Shown here: positions 16,546 to 25,208 of the stretch, piece by piece
Layout: every line of letters begins with the position of its first letter
How positions within the stretch are numbered: position 1 is the first letter of the stretch
Source: SB11 sp943370295
GTDB lineage: Bacteria; Bacteroidota; Bacteroidia; UBA8524
Direction: 5' to 3'
DNA length: 64,000 nt
Assembly: GCA_943370295.1 (NCBI GenBank)
Contig: CALRQL020000014.1
Location: forward strand, 1-64,000
Translations under genes and position numbers: made by a program
The notes under the pieces: model-generated
Told to the model about the DNA's origin: nothing
The model's database searches: none
Seen by the model: the letters and a program-made list of their open reading frames with translations, nothing else

Positions 16546-19500
16546 TTGTATGTAAAGGACAACTATTTGACGCTGTTAAGTGTCTTAAATAAGAAAGAGA
16601 ACTTGCAGAGGGCAATTGTACATATACATCTACTTGTGTTACTGCTTTGCAGTAGCAACCGTTTGTTTGCCCAATATGAATTTATTGAAAACAAAGGTCA
16701 GTGGGATAATCGTGTGCAATACCGCGCACAGGTACCTGCGGGCTACCTGCATCTTGAAAAAAAAGGGTTTAACTGGTTTTTTTATGATGATGAGGCCTTT
16801 GGTCGTATTATACACAATCACAGCGGGCACAAAGCAGATACCCCAACTCCCCGAAGCTATAAGTATCATGTATTAAAAGTTGATTTTCTGGGGGCAAAAG
16901 ATGCTTATACAACCATAGCCACATCGCCCACAATACCATACTATAACTACTACCTGGGTAATGACCCCGCAAAATGGGCAAGCGGAGTAAAAGGTTATTA
17001 TCGCTTGCAGCTTCAAAATGTGTGGCAAGGGGTTGATATAAAAATGTACACATCTCCCCAAGGTCTTAAATACGATTTTATCATTCAGCCCAATACGGCT
17101 GTTAATACCGTTAAACTCAAGTATAGCGGACAAGAAGCAATGGCTATTGAAAACGGCAAATTGTTGGTTAAAACATCCGTTAATACTCTAGTAGAACAAA
17201 TACCGGAAGCTTACCAATACATAGGGGATAGAAAGGTAATGGTAGATTGCAAGTACACACTTAAAAACAGCGTATTAGGGTTTGAAGCGGGTGAGTACAA
17301 TCCCGCCTATCCATTAGTAATTGACCCTGTGCTTGTATTTGTTACTTACAGCGGCTCAACGGCTGATAACTTTGGTTTTACCGCCACCTACGATTCAAGA
17401 GGCTGTTTATATGCAGGAGGTAACGTTACTGAGCCTTATCCAATTTTACCCAACGGAAAGTATCCTACAACAGCAGGGGCGTATCAGCAAACTTTTGCTG
17501 GCGTTAATAGTACGAATGGTCCCTACGATCATTTCCCGTGCGATATAGGTATCAGCAAATACGACTCAAGCGGAAAAGTATTGCTGTATGCCACTTATTT
17601 AGGTGGTACAGACAACGACTACCCTCACAGTTTGGTAGTGGATGCAGAAGACCGTTTAGTGATGCTGGGCAGTACTTTTTCAGATAATTTCCCTGTCATA
17701 AAAAGCTGTTACGATACTTCTAAGCACAGTGGTGTAAGCAATGCAGATATTGTAGTGGCCAAATTTAGTCAGGATGGCAAGATATTATTGGGTGCTACCT
17801 ACATGGGCGGCTCGGGTAACGACGGTATCAATGCCGGCAACTTAGTGTATAACTACGCCGATGATTTTAGAGGTGATGTGTACGTAGATATTCGTGGTAA
17901 TGTAGTAGTAGCAAGCTGCTCACAATCAGCTGATTTCTCTGTGGTGAAACCCCATCAGAACGCTAAAAAGGCAGGGTATGACGGGGTAGTCTTTTCGCTG
18001 GACAGCTCATTAACGAGTTTAAAATGGAGTACTTACATTGGCGGTAACGGAAACGATGCGCTATACTCTGTTAAAATTGATGATAATGATAACATCATTG
18101 TGGGGGGTGGCACCATCAGTGCCGATTTGCCGGTTTCATCAAATGCGCTTAACCCATCTTATCTTGGAGGACGTTCGGATGGGTTTGTGGCTGTTTACGA
18201 TGCTTCAGACAACCACAATCTTAAATACCTTACTTATATAGGCAGTGCAGGGTACGACCAAGTGTACTTTGTTGATATAGACAAAGAGAATTTTATATAT
18301 GCAGCGGGTCAAACCGAAGGCAATATGCCTATTAAGAAGGCCGTTTACGGTCAACCTAATCGCGGGCAGTTTATACAGCAGCTAACCAGAGAGCTGGATA
18401 GTTTGATTTTATCAACTACTATTGGTAATCGTATCAACAGTCCTGATATATCTCCTACAGCTTTTTTGGTTGACAATTGTGACAACATTTACTTCTCGGG
18501 CTGGGGGGCTGACATTTCATCTGCAAACCATGCGGGCAGCACCAACGGGTTGCCAATAACATCCACCGCGATACAAAACACTACCGACGGAAATGATTTT
18601 TGGGTAGGCGTGCTTACTCCCGCAGCGCAAAGCCTATTGTATGCAACCTATTTAGGTGGTACACAAACCGACGACCATGTGGATGGGGGTACCAGCCGTT
18701 TTGATAAACGCGGGGTGATTTACCAAAGCATTTGCGGTAGTTGCCCGGGTCCTCGCAGCGGGTCAAGTTTTGTGAGCGATATGCCTACTACGCCCGGAGC
18801 TGTATACGAAACCAATCTTAGCCCGCGTTGTAGCAATACCTCGTTCAAACTGGATTTTCAAATATCGTATGCCGTAGATGCCAAATTTGATGTAACACCT
18901 ACCTTGGGCTGCAATCCCATGAAAGTTCAAATTACCGATCATAGTTTTAATGCAATAGTATATAAATGGGATTTTGGTGACGGAAATACCGATACAGTTA
19001 AAAATCCTTCGCATACCTACACAAACCCCGGTAAATACCGTATAAAGCTGGAAATATCAAACCCTAATGCATGTAACTTTTCTGATAGTTTCTTCCGCAC
19101 TGTGGAGGTGATTGATAAAACAACCCCCGATTTTGAGTTTACACAAAACGATTGTGAAGGCAAAAAGGTAGTTTTCAAAAACAAGTCGCCTCAATCGTTG
19201 GGCTTTTTATGGAAATTTAGTACCGGTGATACCAGTATTGCCGAAAGTCCCGAATATGAGTTTGCAAAAGAGGGCACATACAGCGTAACATTAATTACAA
19301 ACTCGGGCTCTATTTGTGAAGACTCAGTAACAAAAACGTTAACCCTAAAAGGATATACCAAAAGTGATTGGGAGTTTCCCAATGTGTTTACTCCTGCCGA
19401 TGGCAATAAGCTAAACGATTGCTATCAGTTTAAGGGGTTATTGGCAGATTGTGATAAGGTGAACGTGGAGATTTTTAACCGTTGGGGCGAGTTGATTTGG

Positions 19501-19656
19501 AAAACCAATGAAGCCGGTGATTGCTGGGATGGAACTCATTTTGAAACTAACGATGAATTACCTGCGGGCGTTTATTTTGTGGTTGCTGAATTGGAACGAA
19601 ACGGCGGCGACAAGTTAAAATACAACGGAACAATAACACTTATTCGTAAACCTTGA
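16546..19656 (+). CDS. large T9SS-exported protein with SBBP-like repeats, PKD domains and CHU_C sorting domain
   Basis: Up to 1036 residues. The start is uncertain because no ATG is available: the TTG at 16546 lies inside a TATATTTG promoter-like element, so TTG codons at 16567 or 16603 (before the signal peptide AIVHIHLLVLLLCSSNRLFAQ) are more likely. Mature N-terminus begins EFIENKGQWDNRVQYRA, typical of the Bacteroidota SBBP/beta-propeller family. Repeated blades of the GGxxxD type follow (ATYLGGTDNDYPHSLVVD, ATYMGGSGNDGINAG, STYIGGNGNDALYSV). Two PKD domains occupy about residues 785-940 (YKWDFGDGNTDTVKNPSHTY). A gliding-motility CHU_C (type B) sorting domain closes the protein (FPNVFTPADGNKLNDCYQF, FNRWGELIWKT). 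Cell-surface or secreted. Confidence 0.9.
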   Translation: MYVKDNYLTLLSVLNKKENLQRAIVHIHLLVLLLCSSNRLFAQYEFIENKGQWDNRVQYRAQVPAGYLHLEKKGFNWFFYDDEAFGRIIHNHSGHKADTPTPRSYKYHVLKVDFLGAKDAYTTIATSPTIPYYNYYLGNDPAKWASGVKGYYRLQLQNVWQGVDIKMYTSPQGLKYDFIIQPNTAVNTVKLKYSGQEAMAIENGKLLVKTSVNTLVEQIPEAYQYIGDRKVMVDCKYTLKNSVLGFEAGEYNPAYPLVIDPVLVFVTYSGSTADNFGFTATYDSRGCLYAGGNVTEPYPILPNGKYPTTAGAYQQTFAGVNSTNGPYDHFPCDIGISKYDSSGKVLLYATYLGGTDNDYPHSLVVDAEDRLVMLGSTFSDNFPVIKSCYDTSKHSGVSNADIVVAKFSQDGKILLGATYMGGSGNDGINAGNLVYNYADDFRGDVYVDIRGNVVVASCSQSADFSVVKPHQNAKKAGYDGVVFSLDSSLTSLKWSTYIGGNGNDALYSVKIDDNDNIIVGGGTISADLPVSSNALNPSYLGGRSDGFVAVYDASDNHNLKYLTYIGSAGYDQVYFVDIDKENFIYAAGQTEGNMPIKKAVYGQPNRGQFIQQLTRELDSLILSTTIGNRINSPDISPTAFLVDNCDNIYFSGWGADISSANHAGSTNGLPITSTAIQNTTDGNDFWVGVLTPAAQSLLYATYLGGTQTDDHVDGGTSRFDKRGVIYQSICGSCPGPRSGSSFVSDMPTTPGAVYETNLSPRCSNTSFKLDFQISYAVDAKFDVTPTLGCNPMKVQITDHSFNAIVYKWDFGDGNTDTVKNPSHTYTNPGKYRIKLEISNPNACNFSDSFFRTVEVIDKTTPDFEFTQNDCEGKKVVFKNKSPQSLGFLWKFSTGDTSIAESPEYEFAKEGTYSVTLITNSGSICEDSVTKTLTLKGYTKSDWEFPNVFTPADGNKLNDCYQFKGLLADCDKVNVEIFNRWGELIWKTNEAGDCWDGTHFETNDELPAGVYFVVAELERNGGDKLKYNGTITLIRKP

Positions 19657-20045
19657 GAATAACATTTTTGATACTGTTGGGTGTGATTTTGGGGTTGGGT
19701 TGTCGCCCTGCAAAAAACACTACAGCTGCCGCAAAAGAGTCTTCACCGTTTCCGGAAGGGGCATTAATCGTTCCCCAAACACTTTCTCTTAACAATGCTG
19801 ATGCAGCCCCGTTTTGCATAACGGTAAAAGAAGGCAAACGTTATAGCTCATTTACGGTAACGATATACAACAGGTGGGGACAAAAGGTATGGAGTGCTGA
19901 TAAGCAATCGGCGTGTTGGGATGGAACAATGGTTGTTAATAAAGAGAAAACAAAAGCCCCTCAGGGTGTTTATTATCTTGCCATAGAAGCTACCACAGCT
20001 GATAATCAAATCTATAAACACACAGCCACATTAACGGTAGTGTAG
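19653..20045 (+). CDS. small lipoprotein made of a CHU_C-like domain
   Basis: 130 residues starting at a TTG that overlaps the TGA of the preceding gene, so translation is probably coupled. A lipoprotein signal with lipobox LGLGC is followed by a short linker and one domain: SFTVTIYNRWGQKVWSAD, SACWDGT and APQGVYYLAIEAT. These are the same landmarks as the CHU_C sorting domain that ends the preceding 1036-residue protein (VEIFNRWGELIWKT, DCWDGT, PAGVYFVVAEL). CHU_C domains normally sit at the end of long cargo proteins; a free-standing lipid-anchored version is unusual. It could be a chaperone, adaptor or anchor for the upstream protein (inference). Confidence 0.75.
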   Translation: MRITFLILLGVILGLGCRPAKNTTAAAKESSPFPEGALIVPQTLSLNNADAAPFCITVKEGKRYSSFTVTIYNRWGQKVWSADKQSACWDGTMVVNKEKTKAPQGVYYLAIEATTADNQIYKHTATLTVV

Positions 20046-20047
20046 TT

Positions 20048-20581
20048 CTAGCTGTTAAGAATAGCGCCCTCCAGGTTTTTTATATCGCCGCGTTTGCCAA
20101 GTTCAATGGCTTCTATGTCGGTAATTTTTCCAGCATCTACTTTAAAGCGTACCATGGTTCTCACTGTGTGAAAACCTTTGATACCCGCAGCACCGGGGTT
20201 AATGTGTAATAAACCAAGCTGACTATCGCGCATTACTTTAAGAATGTGCGAGTGACCGCAAATAAAAAGCTGTGGCGGGCGAGCCATAATTTCACTTCGG
20301 ATGGCGGGTGAGTACTTGCCCGGATACCCTCCGATATGGGTAATCAGCACATCAACACCTTCACAAACAAAACGGTTGTTTAGGGGGTGTTCTGTTCTCA
20401 GTTCATGCCCGTCAATATTGCCCCATACCCCGCGCAGGGGCTTTAGTTTTTTTATGTAATCACTTACTGCTAAAGTACCCCAATCGCCTGCATGCCAAAC
20501 CTCGTCGGCCTGCTCAATGTGGTTAAGCATCCGTTGGTCAAGAAAGCCGTGCGTATCCGAAAGCAGTAAGATTTTTTTCAT
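20048..20581 (-). CDS. YfcE/MJ0936-type metallophosphodiesterase
   Basis: 177 residues of the calcineurin-like phosphoesterase fold, YfcE group. Metal-binding motifs in order: LLSDTHGF (D, H), VWHAGDWGT (D), WGNIDGHE (N, in place of the usual GNCD), LITHIGGYPG (H) and FICGHSHI (GHSH). Such enzymes hydrolyse phosphodiesters, in vitro often bis-pNPP, with uncertain natural substrates. It ends 3 bp from the converging lipoprotein gene and starts 39 bp past the fabF stop, so it is probably transcribed with fabF. Confidence 0.88.
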   Translation of the reverse strand: MKKILLLSDTHGFLDQRMLNHIEQADEVWHAGDWGTLAVSDYIKKLKPLRGVWGNIDGHELRTEHPLNNRFVCEGVDVLITHIGGYPGKYSPAIRSEIMARPPQLFICGHSHILKVMRDSQLGLLHINPGAAGIKGFHTVRTMVRFKVDAGKITDIEAIELGKRGDIKNLEGAILNS

Positions 20582-20619
20582 CCCTGCAAAGTAAACACCA
20601 CAGCGTTCTAATCTCCTTA

Positions 20620-21864
20620 TTACCCTTCAAATTTTTTGAAGATGACAATGGCATTATGTCCGCCAAAACCAAACGTGTTGCTCATAGCTATTTTCACGTC
20701 TTTGGTAATTGCCTTTTGGGTAATTATGTTTAGGTCCTTTGGGATAGCAGGGTCTAATTCAGTTACGCCCATAGTAGCCGGAACAATTCCTGTACGGATG
20801 GCCTGTATGCTGGCTATGGCTTCAATTGCACCCGCACCGCCCAACAAATGCCCCGTCATGGATTTTGTTGCACTTACTACCAAATTGGGGTTATTGCCAA
20901 ACAAACGGTGAATTGCATTTACCTCGCTCAAATCGCCAATTTCTGTAGACGTAGCGTGCGCGTTTATGTAATCGATGTCTGTAGTTTGTAGTCCTGCATC
21001 CTCCAATGCCAGTTTCATGGCAGTGTAGGCCCCTTCGCCTTCGGGGTGGGTTGCCGACATGTGGTAGGCATCAGCCGTCATTGCTGCGCCCACAAGTTCT
21101 GCAAAAATGGGTGCTCCACGTTTTATAGCGTGTTCGTATTCTTCTAACACCAATGCGCCCGCGCCTTCACCCAATACAAATCCATCGCGCTGACTATCAA
21201 AAGGTCGTGAGGCAGTGACCGGATCGTCGTTGCGTGTTGAAAGGGCTTTAATTGACGAGAAACCACCGATAGCGGCGGGGGTGATGGCAGCTTCTGAACC
21301 ACCTGAAATTATTACATCGGCTTTGCCCCAACGGATATAGTTAAAGGCATCCATAAAGGCTGAGTTGGATGCCGCACAAGCTGTGATTACAGTGTAATTT
21401 ATCCCTTTAAACCCGTGTTTGATTGAGATAGCTCCCGAGGCCATGTTGGGTATTGTTTTTAAGATAAAATAGGGGTTGAATCGGGGAGTGCCGTCGCTTT
21501 TGGCAAATTCGCTCACTTGCTCCTCAAACGTGGTAAACCCACCGTTGCCCGACCCCCAAATAACACCGGCGCGGGTATAATCCAATTCGCTGTCTTTTAT
21601 CCCTGACTGTTTTAATGCCTGATGAACAGCCCCCAGCGCATATTGCACAAATAAGTCGTATTTGCGCACCTCCGCTTTCTCAAGGTATTCCAATGGGTCA
21701 AACCCTTTTACCTCACAAGCAAAGCGGGTTTTAAACTTTTCAGTATCAAAACGGGTGATGGGTGCTGCTCCGCTTTTACCGTTTTTAAGGGCATCAAAAA
21801 ATGCCTCTACATTATTACCCAGCGGGGTGATTGCTCCCATGCCGGTTACTACTACTCTTCTCAT
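20620..21864 (-). CDS. fabF: beta-ketoacyl-ACP synthase II
   Basis: 414 residues, full length. It condenses acyl-ACP with malonyl-ACP in type II fatty acid synthesis. The N-terminus MRRVVVTGMGAITPLGNN is typical; the catalytic triad is C163 (ITACAASNSAF), H303 (NAHATSTEIGD) and H339 with K334 (SATKSMTGHLLGGAGAIEA). GEGAGALVLEE and the C-terminal NTFGFGGHNA motif are also present. The ATG lies 1 bp past the stop of a TetR-family regulator, so the two form an operon; the usual partner acpP is not adjacent. This may be a second KAS II copy under dedicated TetR control. Confidence 0.95.
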   Translation of the reverse strand: MRRVVVTGMGAITPLGNNVEAFFDALKNGKSGAAPITRFDTEKFKTRFACEVKGFDPLEYLEKAEVRKYDLFVQYALGAVHQALKQSGIKDSELDYTRAGVIWGSGNGGFTTFEEQVSEFAKSDGTPRFNPYFILKTIPNMASGAISIKHGFKGINYTVITACAASNSAFMDAFNYIRWGKADVIISGGSEAAITPAAIGGFSSIKALSTRNDDPVTASRPFDSQRDGFVLGEGAGALVLEEYEHAIKRGAPIFAELVGAAMTADAYHMSATHPEGEGAYTAMKLALEDAGLQTTDIDYINAHATSTEIGDLSEVNAIHRLFGNNPNLVVSATKSMTGHLLGGAGAIEAIASIQAIRTGIVPATMGVTELDPAIPKDLNIITQKAITKDVKIAMSNTFGFGGHNAIVIFKKFEG

Positions 21865-21865
21865 C

Positions 21866-22426
21866 TTATTTGTTGGGGTTAATGCTATATAAAGCAGCTT
21901 GTTTTAGGGTATCGAAACTATCTGTACCCAGTATGCGGCCCAGTTGTGTTGCGGCCATCATGTTGGTGATAATTAATAAAGCTTTGGTGGCCGACGGTTC
22001 ATTAAATGATAATGAACCTTTTTGCAGGCCGTTTTCAAGGGTATTTGTTAGCCATTCATAAATACCTGAGGCCATTTTTTTCATATGCGGTTTTGCTTCT
22101 TCATCAACCGTGTCCCAGTCAGTTGCCATAGCTCCTACAAAACACACGCTGTTATTGCAGAAAGCATCCGTGTATATCTCTAAAAAATGCCTCACCTGTT
22201 CCAGTTCATTCAGCCCCGACACCTCTTTTATGAATACTTCAAACTTTTGAATTTGGAACTGTATTACTGAAATGAGTAAGTCGGTTTTTGTAGGGAAATG
22301 GTAATGGATGGCGGCATTCTTAACCCCTAAAGGCTTTGAAATGTTTTGGTAGCTAAAGGCGTTATAGCCCTTTTGCCTGATAAGTATGTCGCCCAACTGG
22401 ATTATAGTTTCTTTGGTGGCAGTCAT
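21866..22426 (-). CDS. TetR/AcrR family transcriptional regulator, fabF-linked
   Basis: 186 residues. The N-terminal TetR helix-turn-helix lies at about residues 5-50 (ETIIQLGDILIRQKGYNAFS, YQNISKPLGVKNAAIHYHF, PTKTDLLISVI). The rest is an all-helical ligand-binding/dimer domain resembling the YxaF/LmrA-type subgroup (CFVGAMATDWDTVDEEAKP). The gene abuts fabF and lies beside a desaturase gene, and a 20-bp palindrome sits 15 bp before its ATG. By position it should repress its own operon and perhaps the desaturase, possibly sensing an acyl compound (inference). Confidence 0.9.
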   Translation of the reverse strand: MTATKETIIQLGDILIRQKGYNAFSYQNISKPLGVKNAAIHYHFPTKTDLLISVIQFQIQKFEVFIKEVSGLNELEQVRHFLEIYTDAFCNNSVCFVGAMATDWDTVDEEAKPHMKKMASGIYEWLTNTLENGLQKGSLSFNEPSATKALLIITNMMAATQLGRILGTDSFDTLKQAALYSINPNK

Positions 22427-22441
22427 AAATCACCACAAAGA

Positions 22442-22461
22442 TACTTACTTATTAGTAAGTA
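22442..22461. promoter_or_regulatory. TetR operator palindrome
   Basis: Perfect inverted repeat TACTTACT (22442-22449), TATT, AGTAAGTA (22454-22461). Length, symmetry and the TTACT/AGTAA half-sites are typical of TetR-family operators. It lies 15 bp upstream of the tetR-fabF operon, so autoregulation is expected. Confidence 0.75.
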
Positions 22462-22478
22462 AGCAAGTGAAGTATAAA

Positions 22479-22504
22479 AAAACCGCAAGGTTAGTTGCGG
22501 TTTT
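22479..22504 (-). terminator. intrinsic terminator of the desaturase gene
   Basis: A 10-bp stem (AAAACCGCAA at 22479-22488, TTGCGGTTTT at 22495-22504) with a 6-nt loop. On the minus strand the stem ends in a T run, 9 bp after the desaturase stop. It separates desaturase and tetR-fabF transcription. Confidence 0.88.
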
Positions 22505-22512
22505 CAAATGTC

Positions 22513-23589
22513 TTAGGCTACGCCAGCAGCTTTCATGTGTTTAGCATGAGAGATGAAGGCCGAGAACATGGTGGGGAATTCTTTGTATGCTACATTAAAC
22601 TCCTTGCAGGTTTCACGCACTATTTTATTAATGTTTGGGTAATGTATGTGGCTGATTTTAGGGAACAAGTGATGTTCAACCTGAAAGTTAAGACCACCCA
22701 ATAACCAGCTAAGTACTTTGCTGCGTGTAGCGAAGTTTACAGTAGTGTTTATTTGGTGGATAGCCCATTCGGTTTCAACGTTAACACCTGCATTTTCATC
22801 CGTAGATAAAAAGTGTGCGTCTTCAACCACGTGAGCTAATTGGAACACAACCGCTACAATAATACCGGCAGTGAAAGCAAGAATAAGGTAGCCAACTATT
22901 GCTGAAGTAAAACCAACGGTAAAACCGGGGATAATAACAAAGATGATTACGTGTAATACTTTTGAAATCCAAAAGCTAAAGTGTTGACCAAGGGTCATTT
23001 TACGCATAGGGGTATGCTCTGATACACGGCTTAGGAAATACTTTTTAAAGTCTTGCCAAAACACCCAAAACAGGTAAGTTAAACCATACAACGCCATAAA
23101 ATAAACGTGTTGGAAACGGTGAAACCAGTATTTAGGTTGATCGGCGTGAACACGTATGAAAGGCCTGATGTCAATATCGTCATCCATTCCTTCAATGTTA
23201 GTGAAAGAGTGGTGATTAACGTTGTGTTTCAAGTTCCAGATATAAGCATTGCCACCCAATAGGTTTAGGGCAAAAGCCATGAATTTGTTTAAAGTAGGAT
23301 TGGTAGAGTAGCTACCGTGAGAACCATCGTGCATTACATTGAATCCGATAGCTGCGAAAGTGCCACCTAACAATATGCATAACAACACGTTAATCCAAAC
23401 GGAGGAAGGTGTGAAAAAGGTAACAACCGTGTAAGCGGCAATAAGAACGGCAAACAATATGATTGTTTTAGAATACAACTTAAAGTTGCCGGTGGTTTTT
23501 AATTGTGTTTGCTTGAAGTACGAATCTACACGTTTGCGGAGAGTGGTAAAAAACTCGGGGTTTTTGTTGCTAAAGTGTACTTTGGCCAT
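22513..23589 (-). CDS. membrane fatty acid desaturase (acyl-CoA/linoleoyl-type)
   Basis: 358 residues of the membrane-bound di-iron desaturase family. The three histidine boxes are visible: HDGSH at 87-91, HNVNHH at 122-127 and QVEHH at 303-307. The Gln in place of the first His of box 3 is a hallmark of front-end (delta-5/delta-6) desaturases. Four or more transmembrane segments are present (TIILFAVLIAAYTVVTFF, VIIFVIIPGFTVGF, VGYLILAFTAGIIVAVVF). No cytochrome b5 domain is fused, so it needs an external electron donor. Likely introduces a double bond into membrane acyl chains. The neighbouring TetR-fabF pair suggests a fatty-acid remodelling locus. Confidence 0.92.
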   Translation of the reverse strand: MAKVHFSNKNPEFFTTLRKRVDSYFKQTQLKTTGNFKLYSKTIILFAVLIAAYTVVTFFTPSSVWINVLLCILLGGTFAAIGFNVMHDGSHGSYSTNPTLNKFMAFALNLLGGNAYIWNLKHNVNHHSFTNIEGMDDDIDIRPFIRVHADQPKYWFHRFQHVYFMALYGLTYLFWVFWQDFKKYFLSRVSEHTPMRKMTLGQHFSFWISKVLHVIIFVIIPGFTVGFTSAIVGYLILAFTAGIIVAVVFQLAHVVEDAHFLSTDENAGVNVETEWAIHQINTTVNFATRSKVLSWLLGGLNFQVEHHLFPKISHIHYPNINKIVRETCKEFNVAYKEFPTMFSAFISHAKHMKAAGVA

Positions 23590-23615
23590 TTAATAATATT
23601 GTAATTTAAGTTGTA

Positions 23616-23650
23616 CAAAAGTAATCTTTATAATCCATAATACAGCTGTA
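23616..23650 (-). promoter_or_regulatory. desaturase promoter with palindrome over the -33 region
   Basis: On the minus strand TACTTTTG (+ strand 23616-23623) matches the -7 consensus TAnnTTTG exactly, 27 bp before the ATG. No TTTG stands at the expected -33 position; instead a perfect 10-bp palindrome TACAGCTGTA (23641-23650) covers it. That layout suggests control by an activator or repressor bound there. Confidence 0.5.
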
Positions 23651-23660
23651 ATATTATGCA

Positions 23661-24503
23661 CTACTTTGCGCAGTTTTGTTTCATTAATGTGTGTACATCC
23701 GTAACTTCTTTATACAAAGCCGCTACAAATGCATTTTTCTTATCACGGGTATTCAGTAAAGCTTCGGTTTTTTTGGTGTTTATTAGTTGAGAAGCTTTAG
23801 TAAGACAAACACAGGCATTGTATTTATCATGCTTTGTAAGCAACACCTTTGCTTTTGTAGTATATGCTCTTATATTGTTGGTATCTTGCTCAATGGCATA
23901 GTTAGCAAACAATAAGGCCGAGTCTTTTAATCCGTTTTTTAGGTAAATATCCGCTGCTAAACTTCCCCTGCCGCCACTTTGGTATATGTCAGGCAGTTGT
24001 TTAAGGGTTTGCAAGGCTTTTAGGTTTTGTCCGGCATAGTTGTAGGTGCTTGCCAAGTTGTTTAAAACCCCCGTTAGCATATTGTCCTCAAGACTCATTA
24101 GCTTAAGTTTTTCGTAGTATTGAATAGAGGTTTTAAAATCACCGCCATAACGATACAGCGACGCAAGGCTGAAATATGCATCAATTTTGTACGAAGCTGA
24201 GGTATCAAGGCTAAGGAAGTCGTTAATCAAACCAATGGTTTGCGCCACTCTGTCGGTTCTAAGACTGTCGTATATTAATTTAAAATTTAATTCGCCCAAA
24301 ATACCCTTTAATGCCAACGAGTTACTATCCAAACGGTACAAACTGTCGGCTTTGCGTATAAAAGCCTCGTTAAGCGGACGTTTGCAGTCGATGTAATCCA
24401 TTAAATGACCGTACTTGGCTAAATCCTCTTTTGATGGCTCTAACTGTGCGTAGGTACTAAAACAACCAAAAATTAATGATACAATAAGGGTAAACTTCTT
24501 CAT
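23661..24503 (-). CDS. secreted TPR-like repeat protein
   Basis: 280 residues from the ATG at 24501-24503, which directly precedes a signal peptide (KKFTLIVSLIFGCFSTYAQ); a longer frame to 24548 adds a non-signal extension. The mature part is helical with TPR-like units (YFSLASLYRYGGDFKTSIQY, LNNLASTYNYAGQNLKALQ, KNGLKDSALLFANYAIEQ, YTTKAKVLLTKHDKYNACV). Likely a periplasmic scaffold for protein contacts. It stands alone between the desaturase and an SRPBCC gene. No partner can be named. Confidence 0.75.
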   Translation of the reverse strand: MKKFTLIVSLIFGCFSTYAQLEPSKEDLAKYGHLMDYIDCKRPLNEAFIRKADSLYRLDSNSLALKGILGELNFKLIYDSLRTDRVAQTIGLINDFLSLDTSASYKIDAYFSLASLYRYGGDFKTSIQYYEKLKLMSLEDNMLTGVLNNLASTYNYAGQNLKALQTLKQLPDIYQSGGRGSLAADIYLKNGLKDSALLFANYAIEQDTNNIRAYTTKAKVLLTKHDKYNACVCLTKASQLINTKKTEALLNTRDKKNAFVAALYKEVTDVHTLMKQNCAK

Positions 24504-24580
24504 AAGTAAGTATTCAATCTGCCTATAACGTGTAAAGGCAATGAACAAATATAAGTATCTGCTTAAATTATGAAGGTTTT

Positions 24581-25081
24581 TTAAGACGTAGCTGCTTTGG
24601 TAAGCTTCGGATTATTATAAACCCCAAAAATTTCTTCAACTTTCTTAAAACGGTAATCAAAAATCTGCTTCAATCGGTTTTTTACCAAAATAGGGTGAGC
24701 AATATCTCCCAATATGCCCAGTGGCAGTTTATAATCCACAATATCCGTCATCTCAACACCACCTTCAATGGGTTTAAAAAAATGCTGGTGATGCCACATG
24801 GCGTAAGGCCCAAAACGTTGTTCATCAATAAAGTATTCTTTTTCTTTAACCTGCGTAATTTCGGTCATCCAACTTACGGGTATTCCGAACAGCGGGCGCA
24901 CCTTATAGGTAATAATCATGCCCGGATATACTTTTATCCCTTCGGGGTGCTGTGATGTAATGTCAAAACCCATATCAGGCGGGGTTATCTTTTTCAGGTT
25001 TTTGTGTGAAGTAAAATAATCCCACACTTCATCTATACTCGCAGGAATATTCTGTACGCTCGAAATTTGGTAAAACGCCAT
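24581..25081 (-). CDS. SRPBCC family protein (cell-division-inhibitor/YndB-like)
   Basis: 166 residues from the ATG at 25079-25081 (MAFYQISSVQNIPASIDEVW). The frame extends 20 codons upstream, but the START-like domain begins here. Landmarks: WDYFTSHKNLKKITPPDMGF, GMIITYKVRPLFGIP, WMTEITQVKEKEYFIDEQ, FGPYAMWHHQHFF, and a C-terminal helix with KNRLKQIFDYRFKKVEEIF. These match the SRPBCC proteins often labelled cell division inhibitor SulA-like or coenzyme Q-binding-like in Bacteroidota, which bind hydrophobic ligands. Divergent from the MBL hydrolase gene. Confidence 0.8.
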   Translation of the reverse strand: MAFYQISSVQNIPASIDEVWDYFTSHKNLKKITPPDMGFDITSQHPEGIKVYPGMIITYKVRPLFGIPVSWMTEITQVKEKEYFIDEQRFGPYAMWHHQHFFKPIEGGVEMTDIVDYKLPLGILGDIAHPILVKNRLKQIFDYRFKKVEEIFGVYNNPKLTKAATS

Positions 25082-25154
25082 TGTAAGTTGATTAACTACC
25101 TCTTTTAACAAAGGTGGTGTAAAATGGTTTTGAGCCCCCAAACATACAGCTTCC

Positions 25155-25186
25155 TTTGTTATATCCCCTTAATCTCACTAATATTG
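25155..25186 (+). promoter_or_regulatory. predicted promoter of the MBL hydrolase gene
   Basis: TTTG at 25155-25158, a 20-nt spacer, then TAATATTG at 25179-25186, one mismatch from TAnnTTTG. The ATG is 22 bp downstream. The best complete Bacteroidota promoter on the plus strand in this window. Confidence 0.55.
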
Positions 25187-25208
25187 ACAAGGTAAACGGA
25201 GCTTATTT

